Shown here one piece after another: positions 50,849 through 60,483 of a stretch of DNA of 64,000 nt. Source of the DNA: JAWKOK01 sp963698255. GTDB taxonomy: Bacteria; Chloroflexota; Anaerolineae; Caldilineales; Caldilineaceae. The translations under genes and the position numbers were made by a program. Below the pieces are notes generated by a model. It was not told the DNA's origin. It worked only from the letters and a program-made list of their open reading frames with translations, and ran no database searches. The stretch's first letter is position 1, and every line of letters begins with the position of its first letter. Location: assembly GCA_963698255.1 (NCBI GenBank), contig CAVOQD010000037.1, positions 124,001 to 188,000 of the forward strand. Direction: 5' to 3'.

Positions 50849-52388
50849 ATGACAGAAGGTCCAATCGTTGCCGCTGCGGAACAGTGGAATGTTTTTGAGT
50901 TAACCCTGAACGGCCCGTCGGACGGCAATCCCTTTCTCGACGTGGCGCTAAGCGCCCAGTTCACCCATGATGGACGGACGCTGGAGCCGGATGGTTTCTA
51001 TGACGGCGACGGTCTCTATCGCGTGCGTTTCATGCCGGACGAGCCGGGCGAGTGGACCTACTGTGACCCGGAGCAATGTGGCCGCGCTGGACGGTCAGAC
51101 CGGCGCCTTCGTCTGCACGCCCGCCGCTGCGGGCAACCACGGCCCCGTGCAGGTGCGCGACACTTTCCACTTCGCCTATGCCGACGGCACGCCCTACTAT
51201 CCGTTCGGCACGACCTGCTACGCCTGGACACACCAGGGCGACGAACTCGAAGAACAGACGCTGGCGACGTTGGCCGAGGCATCGTTCAACAAGATGCGTA
51301 TGTGCGTCTTCCCCAAGCACTATCCGTTCAACCAGAACGAGCCGGTCTATCATCCGTTTGAGGTTGACGAAAACGGCGAGCGCGATTTCACCCGCTTTAG
51401 CCCCGCCTGTTTCCACCATTTCGAGCAGCGCATCGCGCAACTGGGCGAGTTGGGCATCGAGGCCGACATCATCATCTGGCACCCTTACGACCGCTGGGGC
51501 TATGCCGAGATGGACGAGGAGAGCGACTACCGCTACCTGCGCTACCTGATCGCCCGCCTGGCTGCCTATCGCAACGTCTGGTGGTCCTTGGCCAACGAAT
51601 ATGACTTCATGCTCTCAACCAAACCCATGGAACGGTGGGATCGATTCTTTGAGATTCTGATCGAAAAGGATCCGGTTCAGCACCTGCGCTCGATCCACAA
51701 CGGCTATCCCAAAGACATGTACGACCATACCAAACCCGGCGTGACCCATGTCTGCATCCAGCATTCGGACATCCGCAAGATCGTGGAATGGCGTGACAAG
51801 TTCGGCAAGCCCATCGTCAACGACGAGCTGGAGTACGAGGGCAACATCACCTATACCTGGGGCTGCATCAGCGCCGAGGAAGAGACGCACCGCTTCTGGA
51901 TCATGGTGACCAATGGCGGCTATGCCGGCCACGGCGAAACCTACATGCATCCGGAGGACATCCTCTGGTGGGGCAAAGGCGGTGTGCTGCACGGCGAAAG
52001 CTGGAAGCGCATCGGCTTCCTGCGCGAGATCATCGAGAGCCTGCCTGCCGATGGCTTGTCGCCCTTGGCCAATGCCGAAACCAGTCTCTTTGGTCCACAA
52101 CACGCGTCAAGGTGGCAGAAGTTTTCCGGCGGTGAGAGCGGTAATGTCCAGTTGATCTACCTGGAAAACTACCAGCCCACGCGTCTGCCCGTCTGGCTGC
52201 CGGAAGGCGAGTACGAGATCGACGTCATCGACACCTGGGCCATGACCATTGAGCCGGCGGTGGTCAACAAGCTGGATGGTTTCCTCTCCTACAGCTATGA
52301 CCCGAAACCGGATGCTGTCCATCCAACCCATGAGATCGAACTGCCCGGCAAGCCACGACTCGCGATCCGCATCAAGCCGAAGTCCTAA
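50849..52388 (+). CDS. DUF5060/DUF4038 glycoside hydrolase, apiosidase-like (one frameshift)
   Basis: About 513 residues. An N-terminal beta-sandwich DUF5060 domain (QWNVFELTLNGPSDGNPFLDVALSAQF, DGFYDGDGLYRVRFMPDEPGEWTY) is followed by a DUF4038 TIM-barrel (DTFHFAYADGTPYYPFGTTCYAW; NKMRMCVFPKHY; ADIIIWHPYDRWGYAEMD; VWWSLANEYDFM with a probable catalytic Glu; KPIVNDELEYEGN with a second acid; ILWWGKGGVLHGESW) and a C-terminal beta domain. One indel near 51065. DUF4038 enzymes include GH140 apiosidases that release D-apiose from pectin side chains; the actual linkage here is unproven. A paralogue is at 58714. It has no signal peptide, so it acts on sugars already imported by the adjoining transporter (inference). 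Confidence 0.85.
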
Positions 52389-52424
52389 CAAGCCAAAATC
52401 TTAGATAGTACTGGAGTTCACCCA

Positions 52425-53336
52425 ATGAGTGATTTTACAGTTTTCGATGTAGCCTTTCCGCCCGAGGCCAAACAGCGCGTCATCGTCAACACAGACGCCA
52501 AGAACGAGGCAGACGACCAATTTGCCATCGTCCATGCTGTGTTGACGCCGTCGTTCGAACTGCACGGCATCATCCCGGCCCATTTTGGCACGGGCAAGTC
52601 GGCCACCAGCATGCAGGATAGCTACGATGAGACCATGCTGCTTCTGCGCCTGATGGGTCTGGAAGATGACATCCGGGTCGAAGCCGGGGCCACCCACGCC
52701 ATGCCCGATGAATCGACACCCGTCGACTCGCCCGGCGCCCGCCTGATCATTGAGGAGGCCATGAAGGACGATGATCGACCGCTTCACATCGCCTTCTATG
52801 GGCCGGTGACCGACATCGCCTCTGCCCTGCTGCTTGAGCCAAAGATCGAAGATCGCGACATCCGCGTGATCTGGATCGGCGGCGGAGCCTGGCCCAGCGG
52901 TGGCCGGGAATACAATCTCTCAAACGACATTCACGCTGCCAATGTGTTGATGAAGTCGAATCTGGAAGTGTGGCAGGTGCCCCGAAGCACCTATCGGACC
53001 ATGAGCGTCGGCTACGCTGAACTGATCGAAAAAATGTATACCCAGGGCGAGATCGGCAAGTATCTGATCGATCAACTCATTGAGCACAACGCCAGGACGC
53101 GACCCGAGATGGAATATCGTTCTCTGGGCGATTCTCCCTGCATCGGCATCATCATGGATCCCGAGTGCGGTCAATTCTCGTGGCGTCCTGCGCCGACCTT
53201 CGACCAGCAGATGCACTACATCCACAGCGGACAGTATCGTCCGATTCGTGTCTACGATAACGTGAATACGCGCTTCATCCACGAGGATCTCTTCGCGAAA
53301 CTCGCGCAGTTCATCCGGCGCGGCTCTCGACTCTGA
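52425..53336 (+). CDS. Nucleoside-hydrolase-like protein (IUNH family)
   Basis: A 303-residue protein of the inosine/uridine-preferring nucleoside hydrolase family. The N-terminal metal-binding motif is present as VIVNTDAKNEADDQFAIVHA (Asp24, Asp30, Asp31), a family variant of DxDxxxDD. Further family features are GARLIIEEAM, LHIAFYGPVTDIASALL and VIWIGGGAWPSGGREYNLSNDIHAAN. IUNH enzymes hydrolyse N-ribosidic bonds with Ca. Related proteins in polysaccharide-use loci act on other glycosides, which seems more likely in this setting (inference). It follows the glycoside hydrolase by 36 bp. Confidence 0.85.
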   Translation: MSDFTVFDVAFPPEAKQRVIVNTDAKNEADDQFAIVHAVLTPSFELHGIIPAHFGTGKSATSMQDSYDETMLLLRLMGLEDDIRVEAGATHAMPDESTPVDSPGARLIIEEAMKDDDRPLHIAFYGPVTDIASALLLEPKIEDRDIRVIWIGGGAWPSGGREYNLSNDIHAANVLMKSNLEVWQVPRSTYRTMSVGYAELIEKMYTQGEIGKYLIDQLIEHNARTRPEMEYRSLGDSPCIGIIMDPECGQFSWRPAPTFDQQMHYIHSGQYRPIRVYDNVNTRFIHEDLFAKLAQFIRRGSRL

Positions 53337-53387
53337 TTTGAATGAGGCTGATTCTTGCATTTTCTGTGATTTGGGTGCAACGCGCTG

Positions 53388-53507
53388 CACTACAACGGAT
53401 TTTGAGTGGAATGGATTTAGTCTTGTCAACAATGGTGAATCCGTTCATAGGTAAATTCTTGGTGAACCAGACGCTAGCCCGTTCCATTCAAAATCTTCGT
53501 TGTAGTG
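53388..53507. repeat. Inverted repeat with CACTACAAC ends
   Basis: Left end CACTACAACGGATTTTGAGT (53388) and right end ATTCAAAATCTTCGTTGTAG (toward 53507) are inverted. A second copy at 61321-61438 has the same CACTACAAC / GTTGTAGTG ends. It fills the gap before the WD40 gene; no gene in it. Confidence 0.65.
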
Positions 53508-53596
53508 TTTATTCAGCGCAACCACAGAAAAAACTAGAACCAGGATAATCCCTATGCAGATCTCAGGCCGCGGCGAACGGATGGATCGCTGCAAGG

Positions 53597-55947
53597 ATGA
53601 ATAAACAGGTCACTCAGGCCGGGCCCGCTGCGCAACAGCGCCCGGCCGACGAAGCTGAAGCACAGGTCCAACAGGAATTGGACCAGGCGCGCCGGACAAA
53701 TCATCGTCTGCGCCGATTCAGCCTGCTCTTGGTTGGGATTGCCGCGCTGGCCATCCTCGCCTTGATCTTTGCCACCTGGCAATCAACCCTGGCCCAGGCT
53801 CGCCAGTTGGCTGCCAACGCCCAACTGGCGTTCTACGAGGGCAACACCCATCTGGCCGTTCTTCTTTCCTTGGAAGCGCAGAAGCTAAACCCGGCGGCCG
53901 GCGAACGACTGCTCAACCAGACCATCCCGACGCAAGCGCGTCATGCGCCCGGACAACTGATCGGCGAACACAGATAGTCCCGTCTTGAGCGTGGCCTGGC
54001 GCCCCGACGGCACCCACCTTGCCTCGGCCGCTTTTGACCGGACCATCATCATCTGGGACACCGATACCTGGCAGCAGGAGGCCGTCCTCGAAGGACACAA
54101 TGGTGCGGTCTCGAGTGTGGCCTGGAGTCCTGATGGCACGCGCCTCGCCTCTACGTCTTTGGACCGGACCGTCATCATCTGGGACACGGGCACCTGGCAG
54201 CAGGAAGCCGTCCTCCAAGGGCATAAGGATGCGGTCTGGGACGCGGCCTGGCATCCCGACGGCGCCCACCTCGCCACCGCCTCGTCTGATCGAACCGTCA
54301 TCGTTTGGAATACCGACACGTGGGCGCAGGAAACCGCCCTCACCGGACATACCGATGCGGTCTGGAGCGTGGCCTGGCATCCCGACGGCGCGAACCTGGC
54401 CAGCGCCTCTTCTGACGGGCGTGTTTTCATCTGGGACACGGACGCCTGGGAGCAAGAAACTGTCCTCAATGGACATACCGATGCAGTCAGGAGCGTAGCC
54501 TGGCGTCCCGATGGCGCCCAACTCGCCTCGGCCTCTGATGACCAGACCATCATCGTCTGGGATGCCGAACCTTGGCGACAGGAAGCCGTCCTCACCGGAC
54601 ATACCGATGCGGTCAGGAACGTGGCCTGGCATCCCGATGGCTCCCAGCTTGCCTCCGCCTCTGATGACCAGACCATCATCGTCTGGGACACCGATACCTG
54701 GCAGCAGGAGACCGTCTTCAGCGGATATAGCGATTCAATCTGGAGCGTGGCCTGGCGTCCCGATGGCGCCCAGCTTGCCTCCGGCTCCTATGACCGCAGC
54801 ATCATCGTCTGGGATACCGACACCTCGTGGAATGAAATCGTCCTCAGGGGACATACCGACGCCGTCACGAGCGCGGCCTGGCATCCTGACGGCTCCCAGC
54901 TTGCCTCCGCCTCTGCTGACCGAACGATCATTGTCTGGGAGACCGGCACGTGGGAACAGGAAACCGTCCTCACCGGACATACCGAAAAGGTGAGGAGCGT
55001 GGCCTGGCATCCCGATGGCGGCCATCTCGCCTCGGCCTCAGATGACGGAACCATCATCGTCTGGAATACGGATACCTGGGCGCAAGAAACCGTTCTCAAT
55101 GGACATACCGACTCGGTCTGGAGCGTGGCCTGGAACCCCGACGGCAGCCGCCTCGCCTCGGCTTCGTCTGACCAGACCGTCATCATCTGGGAGACTGGCG
55201 CCTCGGACACGGGCGCCTGGCAGCCGGAAAGCATCCTCAACGGACATGAGGGGACGGTCAGGAGCGTGGCCTGGAGTCCCGACGGCGCCCAGCTTGCCTC
55301 GGCTTCGTCTGACCAGACCGTCATCATCTGGGAGACCGACACTTGGGCGCAGGAAACCGTCCTCAGCGGAGAACAGGGCACGGTACTGAGCGTCGCCTGG
55401 CGCCCCGATGGCGCCCAACTCGCCTCGGCCTTTTCTGACCAGGCCGTCATCATCTGGGAGACCGGCACCTGGCAGCAGGAAACCGTCCTCAGCGGGCATA
55501 GCGGTTCGGTCTGGAGCGTGGCCTGGCGTCCCGACGGCCTTAACCCTCACCTCCGCCTCTTCCGACGGATCCATCATTGTCTGGGACGCCGATACCTGGC
55601 AGCAGGAAACCGCCCTGCGCAGACATATCGATTCGGTCTTGAGCCTGGCCTGGCGTCCCGACGGCGCCCATCTGGCCTCAACCTCATCCGACCGTACGAT
55701 TCGGGTTACGCCGCAGGTTTTCACGCATCAGCCATGCTACTGGCTGTTGGGCGGCAATTTATCCTTGTGGCAATGGAAAGAGCAGCGTAACCTGGCCCTC
55801 TACCGGCCAACCTGTCCCAACCTGGCCTTTATCCCCATCCCGTTTGGCCTCAATGCGGATTATCTGATCTATACGCTGTCGGGTCGTCTGTTGGCGAGCG
55901 GGGTGATCTTGAGGCGGGCTGGCAATGATCTGTTGGACTGGGCGTGA
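53597..55947 (+). CDS. Membrane-anchored protein with 14 WD40 repeats (two frameshifts)
   Basis: About 783 residues. It starts with a short cytoplasmic part and coiled-coil-like stretch, then one TM (FSLLLVGIAALAILALIFATW) and a helical linker (QARQLAANAQLAFYEGNTHLAVLLSLEAQKLNP) of the kind found between the ATPase and propeller of STAND proteins. Then come 14 WD40 repeats of 42 residues (SVAWRPDG..LASAS.DRTIIIWDTDTWQQE), enough for two seven-bladed propellers. Indels near 53965 and 55545 are bridged by the repeat register. There is no ATPase domain, so it is a TM-WD40 scaffold. A C-terminal non-repeat domain (PCYWLLGGNLSLWQWKEQRN to NDLLDWA) follows. It lies among sugar-use genes without a clear role there. 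Confidence 0.8.
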
Positions 55948-55977
55948 TCCTGATTCGGGCGAGACGCAGGAGCCGCT

Positions 55978-57043
55978 ATGTTCGGAAAGCAAGCGTCATG
56001 GGAATCAATAATGGACAAGCTTGAAAACGGTCGATCAGCGCCGCGCGTCATCGCCATGACGGATTTTCCGCCGATCAACGTGATTCCAGGATCAATCTTC
56101 AAAGAAGGCGAACCACGCGAAATGTACTCCGACCCGGATGACGTTCAATCGATGATCCGGCTGCTGCTCTATGCCAATGAGTTGGAGATCGAAGGATTGG
56201 TCGCTTCTGCCGGCTCGCTTGCCAATATCGCCCGCAAAAAGAACATTCTGGATGTGCTGGATGTCTATGAACAGGTGCAGCCCAACCTGGCCAGGCATGA
56301 TCCCAGATATCCGACGGCAGATGCCCTGCGTGCGGTCACCTGGGAGGGGCTTGACGGCGCTTGGGGTTCGCCTTATTTTGGCCAGCCAGGAATGCCGCTA
56401 GACGCGCTTATCGGTGAGGGGAAAGATACAGAAGCCTCGGAGGCAATCATCCGTGTTGTGGATAAACCCGATCCCCGGCCGGTTTGGGTTTGTGTCTGGG
56501 GTGGGTCATGCGAGGTGGCTCAGGCCATCTGGAAAGTGCGACATACCCGAGACGACTGAAGCGTTCGCCCGCTTCCTTGGCAAACTGAGAATTTATCTGA
56601 TTTGCAGACAGGATAATACCTCAGACTGGCTTCTCGACACCTTCCCCAGTTTGTTCATCATCCTCTCGGAGAGCAATTACAAGGGCATGTTTTGGAATTC
56701 GCCCGGCTCCGATCCAACGCTTTCTGACCTGGCATGGGCCAACGAAAATCTGCGCCAGGGCCACGGCCCCTTGGGGGCGGCCTACCCACGGAGCGGCTGG
56801 AATCACGAAACACCGGGCGTATGGGAGGGAGACACACCGTCGTACCTGCATCTGGTCAGCGCCGTACGCGGCGTCAACGATCCTGAGCAGCCCGACCAGG
56901 GCGGCTGGGGCGGCAAGTTCGTCCAGCCCGATCCGGAGAAGAACCACTGGTTCGATGATCCGATGGGTCCAGAAGCGGTCTATCAGTGGCGAGCCGACGT
57001 TCAAGCGGAACTCAAACAGCGAGCCGACTGGATGCTGCCGTAA
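55978..57043 (+). CDS. DUF1593 nucleoside-hydrolase-like protein (one frameshift)
   Basis: About 355 residues of the DUF1593 family (IUNH-related, sometimes attached to carbohydrate-binding enzymes). Visible: RVIAMTDFPPINVIPGS (Asp-containing N-terminal metal loop), DDVQSMIRLLLYANELEIEGLVAS, WEGLDGAWGSPYF, RPVWVCVWGGSCEVAQAIW, then after an indel near 56545 a C-terminal half with SPGSDPTLSDLAWANENLRQGHGPLGAAYP and DTPSYLHLVSAVRGVNDPEQPDQGGWGG. The ATG at 55978 has GCAGGAG before it. Proteins of this family occur in plant-polysaccharide loci; the reaction is unknown. It is 31 bp after the WD40 gene. Confidence 0.8.
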
Positions 57044-57073
57044 ATAGCAAATCACAGGATAAAGAGGTAATCA

Positions 57074-57190
57074 ATGACAACCTTTTCGAAATACACATTT
57101 GATGTACCTGAAGCAAAGAAAGTCAGGGTCATCATCAACACGGACGCGAAGTGTGAAATTGAATTACTCATAGGACGAATAGCATCATGA
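57074..57190 (+). pseudogene. Truncated nucleoside hydrolase N-terminus (38 residues)
   Basis: The short frame MTTFSKYTFDVPEAKKVRVI, INTDAKCEIE, LLIGRIAS matches the start of the nucleoside hydrolase at 52425 (MSDFTVFDVAFPPEAKQRVI, VNTDAKNEADD), then loses similarity right after NTDAK. It has its own ribosome-binding sequence (AAAGAGGTAATCA) and its stop overlaps the ATG of the following epimerase gene as ATGA. The simplest reading is a deletion that removed the rest of a second nucleoside hydrolase gene and joined the remnant to the epimerase gene. The 38-residue peptide may still be translated and act as a leader for the next gene. Confidence 0.7.
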
Positions 57191-58203
57191 GAATCCTTCT
57201 TATTGGCGGCACCGGCATCATCAGCACGGGCATTACCCGTTTGCTCATCGAGCGTGGTGACGATGTTGTTCTCTACAATCGAGGCCAGCGTCCCCCACTG
57301 TTCGAGGGCGACTACACCACCATCACCGGTGACCGCAAAGAGTTCGCGACGTTTGAAAAACAGATGGCGGAAGCAGGACCGTTCGATTGTGTCATCGACA
57401 TGGTCTGCTATCTGCCCGAAGAGGCGGAAAGTGCCGTTCGTGCTTTCAAAGGGCGCACAGGACAATACATCTTCTGCAGCACAGTCGATGTCTATACCAA
57501 ACCTGCTGCCGCCTATCCCATCACCGAGGACGCTGAGAAGTTGCCCTCAACGAAGTTCATGTACGGCTACAACAAAGCGCGTTGCGAAGAATTGCTCTTT
57601 GCCGCCCACGAACGCGGCGATCTGGCCGTGACCAGCATCCGCCCCGGACACACCTATGGCGAAGGCGGGAACAATCTCCTCCATGCGCTCGGTGTCGGCA
57701 ACTATCACGTGGATCGTTTGAAAAAGGAGCAACCCATCATCGTCCACGGCAACGGCACATCCTTCTGGCCAACCTGTCATCGGGATGATGTAGCCGTGGC
57801 CTTTGTCGGCGCAATCGGCAACGAGAAGGCCCTGGGGCGCGGGTATCATGTGGCCGGCGAAGAGTGGATGACCTGGGAGGGATACCATCAGGGGCTGGCC
57901 AAAGCCATTGGCGCCAAACCACCGGAATTTGTCTACATTCCCACCGACGCTCTGGTGCGGTTGGCTCCTCAGGAGGCCATGTTAACCGAGGTGAACTTCA
58001 GCTACAACAATCTCTTTGACAACACGGCGGCGAGGGAAGACCTCGGCTTTCGGGTGACCATCCCCTGGGTTGAGGGCGCACGTCGGACCATCCAATGGCT
58101 GGAGGATAACGGAATGCTCGAAAAGAGTGAGGACTTCCCCATTTACGATCGAATCATTGACACGTGGCGTCAGGCGACCTGGAATTTGCAATCTGTATCA
58201 TAG
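57187..58203 (+). CDS. NAD-dependent epimerase/dehydratase, extended SDR family
   Basis: A 338-residue sugar-nucleotide-type short-chain dehydrogenase. The Rossmann motif is MRILLIGGTGIISTGITRLL (GxxGxxS variant), with VIDMVCYLPEEAESAVRAFKG and the catalytic region FCSTVDVYTKP, then YGYNKARCEELL (Tyr-x3-Lys). The C-terminus has RPGHTYGEGGNN and FWPTCHRDDVAVAFVGA. This subgroup also includes reductases and dehydratases acting on free sugars. It sits between a remnant hydrolase gene and a cupin gene, in a carbohydrate setting. Frame intact. Confidence 0.9.
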   Translation: MRILLIGGTGIISTGITRLLIERGDDVVLYNRGQRPPLFEGDYTTITGDRKEFATFEKQMAEAGPFDCVIDMVCYLPEEAESAVRAFKGRTGQYIFCSTVDVYTKPAAAYPITEDAEKLPSTKFMYGYNKARCEELLFAAHERGDLAVTSIRPGHTYGEGGNNLLHALGVGNYHVDRLKKEQPIIVHGNGTSFWPTCHRDDVAVAFVGAIGNEKALGRGYHVAGEEWMTWEGYHQGLAKAIGAKPPEFVYIPTDALVRLAPQEAMLTEVNFSYNNLFDNTAAREDLGFRVTIPWVEGARRTIQWLEDNGMLEKSEDFPIYDRIIDTWRQATWNLQSVS

Positions 58204-58232
58204 ACGATGAGTGCTATCCACTAGAGGCAACA

Positions 58233-58568
58233 ATGACATTACAGGAATATCCCGTGAAAGGCATCAGCCGCAACCTGCTGGACACCGACTTACAGGGGGA
58301 ACCGCTTCACATTCACATATCGGAGGTCGGCGCCGGGTCACGCGCCCACCCGCCCCACAAGCATGGCGGTTACGAGGCCTTCTATATGCTTGAGGGTGAA
58401 GGTGTCTTTGAACTTGACGACGAGACCTACATTTTGGTCGCCAACGAATCGGCCGTCTTTGATCCGCGCAAACTGCATGGCCTGCGCAATGATAGCGACC
58501 AGCCAATGCGCTATATGGTCGTTCTGTATCGCGAAGCGGAAAGCGGCATCGACCATTTTCTGGAGTGA
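58233..58568 (+). CDS. Cupin-domain protein
   Basis: A 111-residue single-domain cupin. The first motif is AHPPHKHGGYEAFYMLEGEGVFELDD (His39, His42, His44, Glu48, metal-binding type) and the second is FDPRKLHGLRND. ATG 58233 (MTLQEYPVKG) has AGAGGC upstream; a longer frame to 58164 overlaps the preceding gene and is less likely. Small metal cupins act as sugar isomerases, epimerases or dioxygenases; which applies here is not known. Confidence 0.85.
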   Translation: MTLQEYPVKGISRNLLDTDLQGEPLHIHISEVGAGSRAHPPHKHGGYEAFYMLEGEGVFELDDETYILVANESAVFDPRKLHGLRNDSDQPMRYMVVLYREAESGIDHFLE

Positions 58569-58713
58569 ATCCAACAGAACCGACAGTCACCAAATTCGCT
58601 CCGTCAGGCCCGACATTCGCTGGCTGTGGCAATGGCAATGCAAGAGTCCGCACCTATGGGACGAGTGGCTGCAATTGACTAAACCAAATGGAGAGAAGGT
58701 CACGGTAAATAAG

Positions 58714-60257
58714 ATGAATAGCATGACTAACCACCCAACCAGCGCCGCGATCGAACAATGGGATATTTTTGAATTAGTCCTTGACGGTCCGACAACGGGC
58801 AATCCATTTCTGGACGTGTCCCTTAGCGCCGAATTCCGCCTGCAGAACCGCGTGCTGGAGCCGGACGGCTTCTACGACGGCGACGGTCTCTATCGTGTGC
58901 GCTTCATGCCGGACACGCCGGGCGAATGGACCTATGTGACCAAGAGCAACGTGGACGCGCTCGACGGCCAGACCGGCTCTTTCGTCTGCACACCGGCCGG
59001 CGAGAACAACCATGGTCCTGTCCATGTGCACAACCAATTCCATTTCGCCTACGCCGACGGCACGCCCTACTACTCGTTCGGCACCACCTGCTATGCATGG
59101 GCGCACCAGGGCGATGCGCTGGAAGAGCAGACCTTGGAGACGCTCAAGAGCGCGCCTTTCAACAAGATGCGCATGTGTGTCTTCCCCAAGGACTACATCT
59201 ACAACGAGAACGAGCCGGTCTACTATCCGTTCGAGCGCGACGAGAACGGCGTCAGCGACACCGACCCGCTTTGACCCGGCCTTCTTCCGCCACTTCGAAC
59301 AGCGGGTCGGCGATCTGCTCGATCTGGGCATCGAGGCCGACATCATCATCTTCCACCCCTACGACCGCTGGGGCTACTGCGAGATGGACGCCGAGAGCGA
59401 CTATCGCTATCTGCGCTATCTGGTGGCGCGGCTGGCCGCCTATCGCAACGTCTGGTGGTCCATGGCCAATGAATACGATTTTTTGCTGGACGCCAAGCCT
59501 ATGTCACAATGGGATCAATACTTCAAAATCGTCCAACAAAAAGATCCCTATCAGCACCTGCGCTCGGTTCACAACGGCAATCCCGAGATGAACTACGATC
59601 ACACCAAGCCGTGGATCACCCATGCCAACATCCAGAACTGGGATGTCAAGCGCACGCGCGAATGGCGCAACACCTACGGCAAACCCATCGTCAACGACGA
59701 GTGCGAGTACGAGGGCAACATCCCGCGGCCGTGGGGCAACATCAGCGCCCAGGAGTTGGTCGCACCGTTTCTGGATCACGTTTGTCAGAGGCGGCTATGC
59801 CGGCCACGGCGAGACCTACGTGCATCCCGACGATATTCTCTGGTGGGGCAAGGGCGGCGTGCTGCACGGCGAGAGCTGGCAACGCATCGCCTTCCTGCGC
59901 AGCATCATCGAGGAACTGCCGCCCGGCGGCCTCGAACCCATGGAAGGTCGATGGGAGTGGACGCGGGTCTCTGCGGGTCAAGCCGGCGACACGCGCATTC
60001 TCTACTTCGGCGAGCACCAGCCCGTGCAATGGGCCATTGGCCTGCCCATGGACGACGACAACTACGAGATCGACATCATCGACACGTGGAACATGACGAT
60101 CACGCCGGCCAAGCCGGGTCCGCTGCCGGTCTCGCCGCCGACACGCGGCGGCGTGGCCGTACGTGAGGCGGCCTTCGGCGTGGAATTGCCGGGCAAGCCG
60201 TATATGGCTGTTGCGGGTGCGGCGACGGTAAACAAGTTTAGACGCAGATTTTTCTGA
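58714..60257 (+). CDS. DUF5060/DUF4038 glycoside hydrolase, paralogue (two frameshifts)
   Basis: About 514 residues, same domain layout as the gene at 50849 and clearly similar along its length (QWDIFELVLDGPTTGNPFLDVSLSAEF; DGFYDGDGLYRVRFMPDTPGEWTY; VWWSMANEYDFLL; KPIVNDECEYEGN; ILWWGKGGVLHGESW). The probable catalytic Glu in MANEYD and the acid in NDECEYEG are kept. Indels near 59265 and 59765 are bridged. A distinct C-terminal tail follows GVELPGKPYMAV. The start ATG 58714 (MNSMTNHPTSAAIEQWD) is favoured; ATG 58723 is close. The two copies, about 7.9 kb apart, frame a block of nucleoside-hydrolase-like genes, suggesting cassette duplication. Confidence 0.83.
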
Positions 60258-60303
60258 TTTTCATCTGCCTTAAAACTGGTGACACAACGACAACAAGACT
60301 CAT

Positions 60304-60405
60304 GTAGGTCACACTTGCAGTGTGACAACTCCGCCAATCAGACCCGTCGGCCAGAGGTACAGCAGTTCGGCCGATGGTGTTCGTCCGACTGCAAGTCGAA
60401 CCTAC
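60304..60405. repeat. GTAG-type palindromic repeat pair
   Basis: Left unit GTAGGTCACACTTGCAGTGT and right unit, read from the other strand, GTAGGTTCGACTTGCAGTCG. Both begin GTAGGT and fold into short hairpins, but with arms unlike the other copies. It lies between the glycoside hydrolase and the DUF2291 gene. Confidence 0.65.
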
Positions 60406-60483
60406 GAAAACACGTGATCTCATAGCGACTTCAGTTTAGGCATGATCATCTGGAACAGAAGAAACGAAAGAGCGGTGTCGAGT

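Noticed and set aside
53985..55790. Possible CRISPR-like array because of regular spacing
   Set aside because: The 126-bp periodicity encodes WD40 repeats in one frame and the units are contiguous, with no unique spacers.
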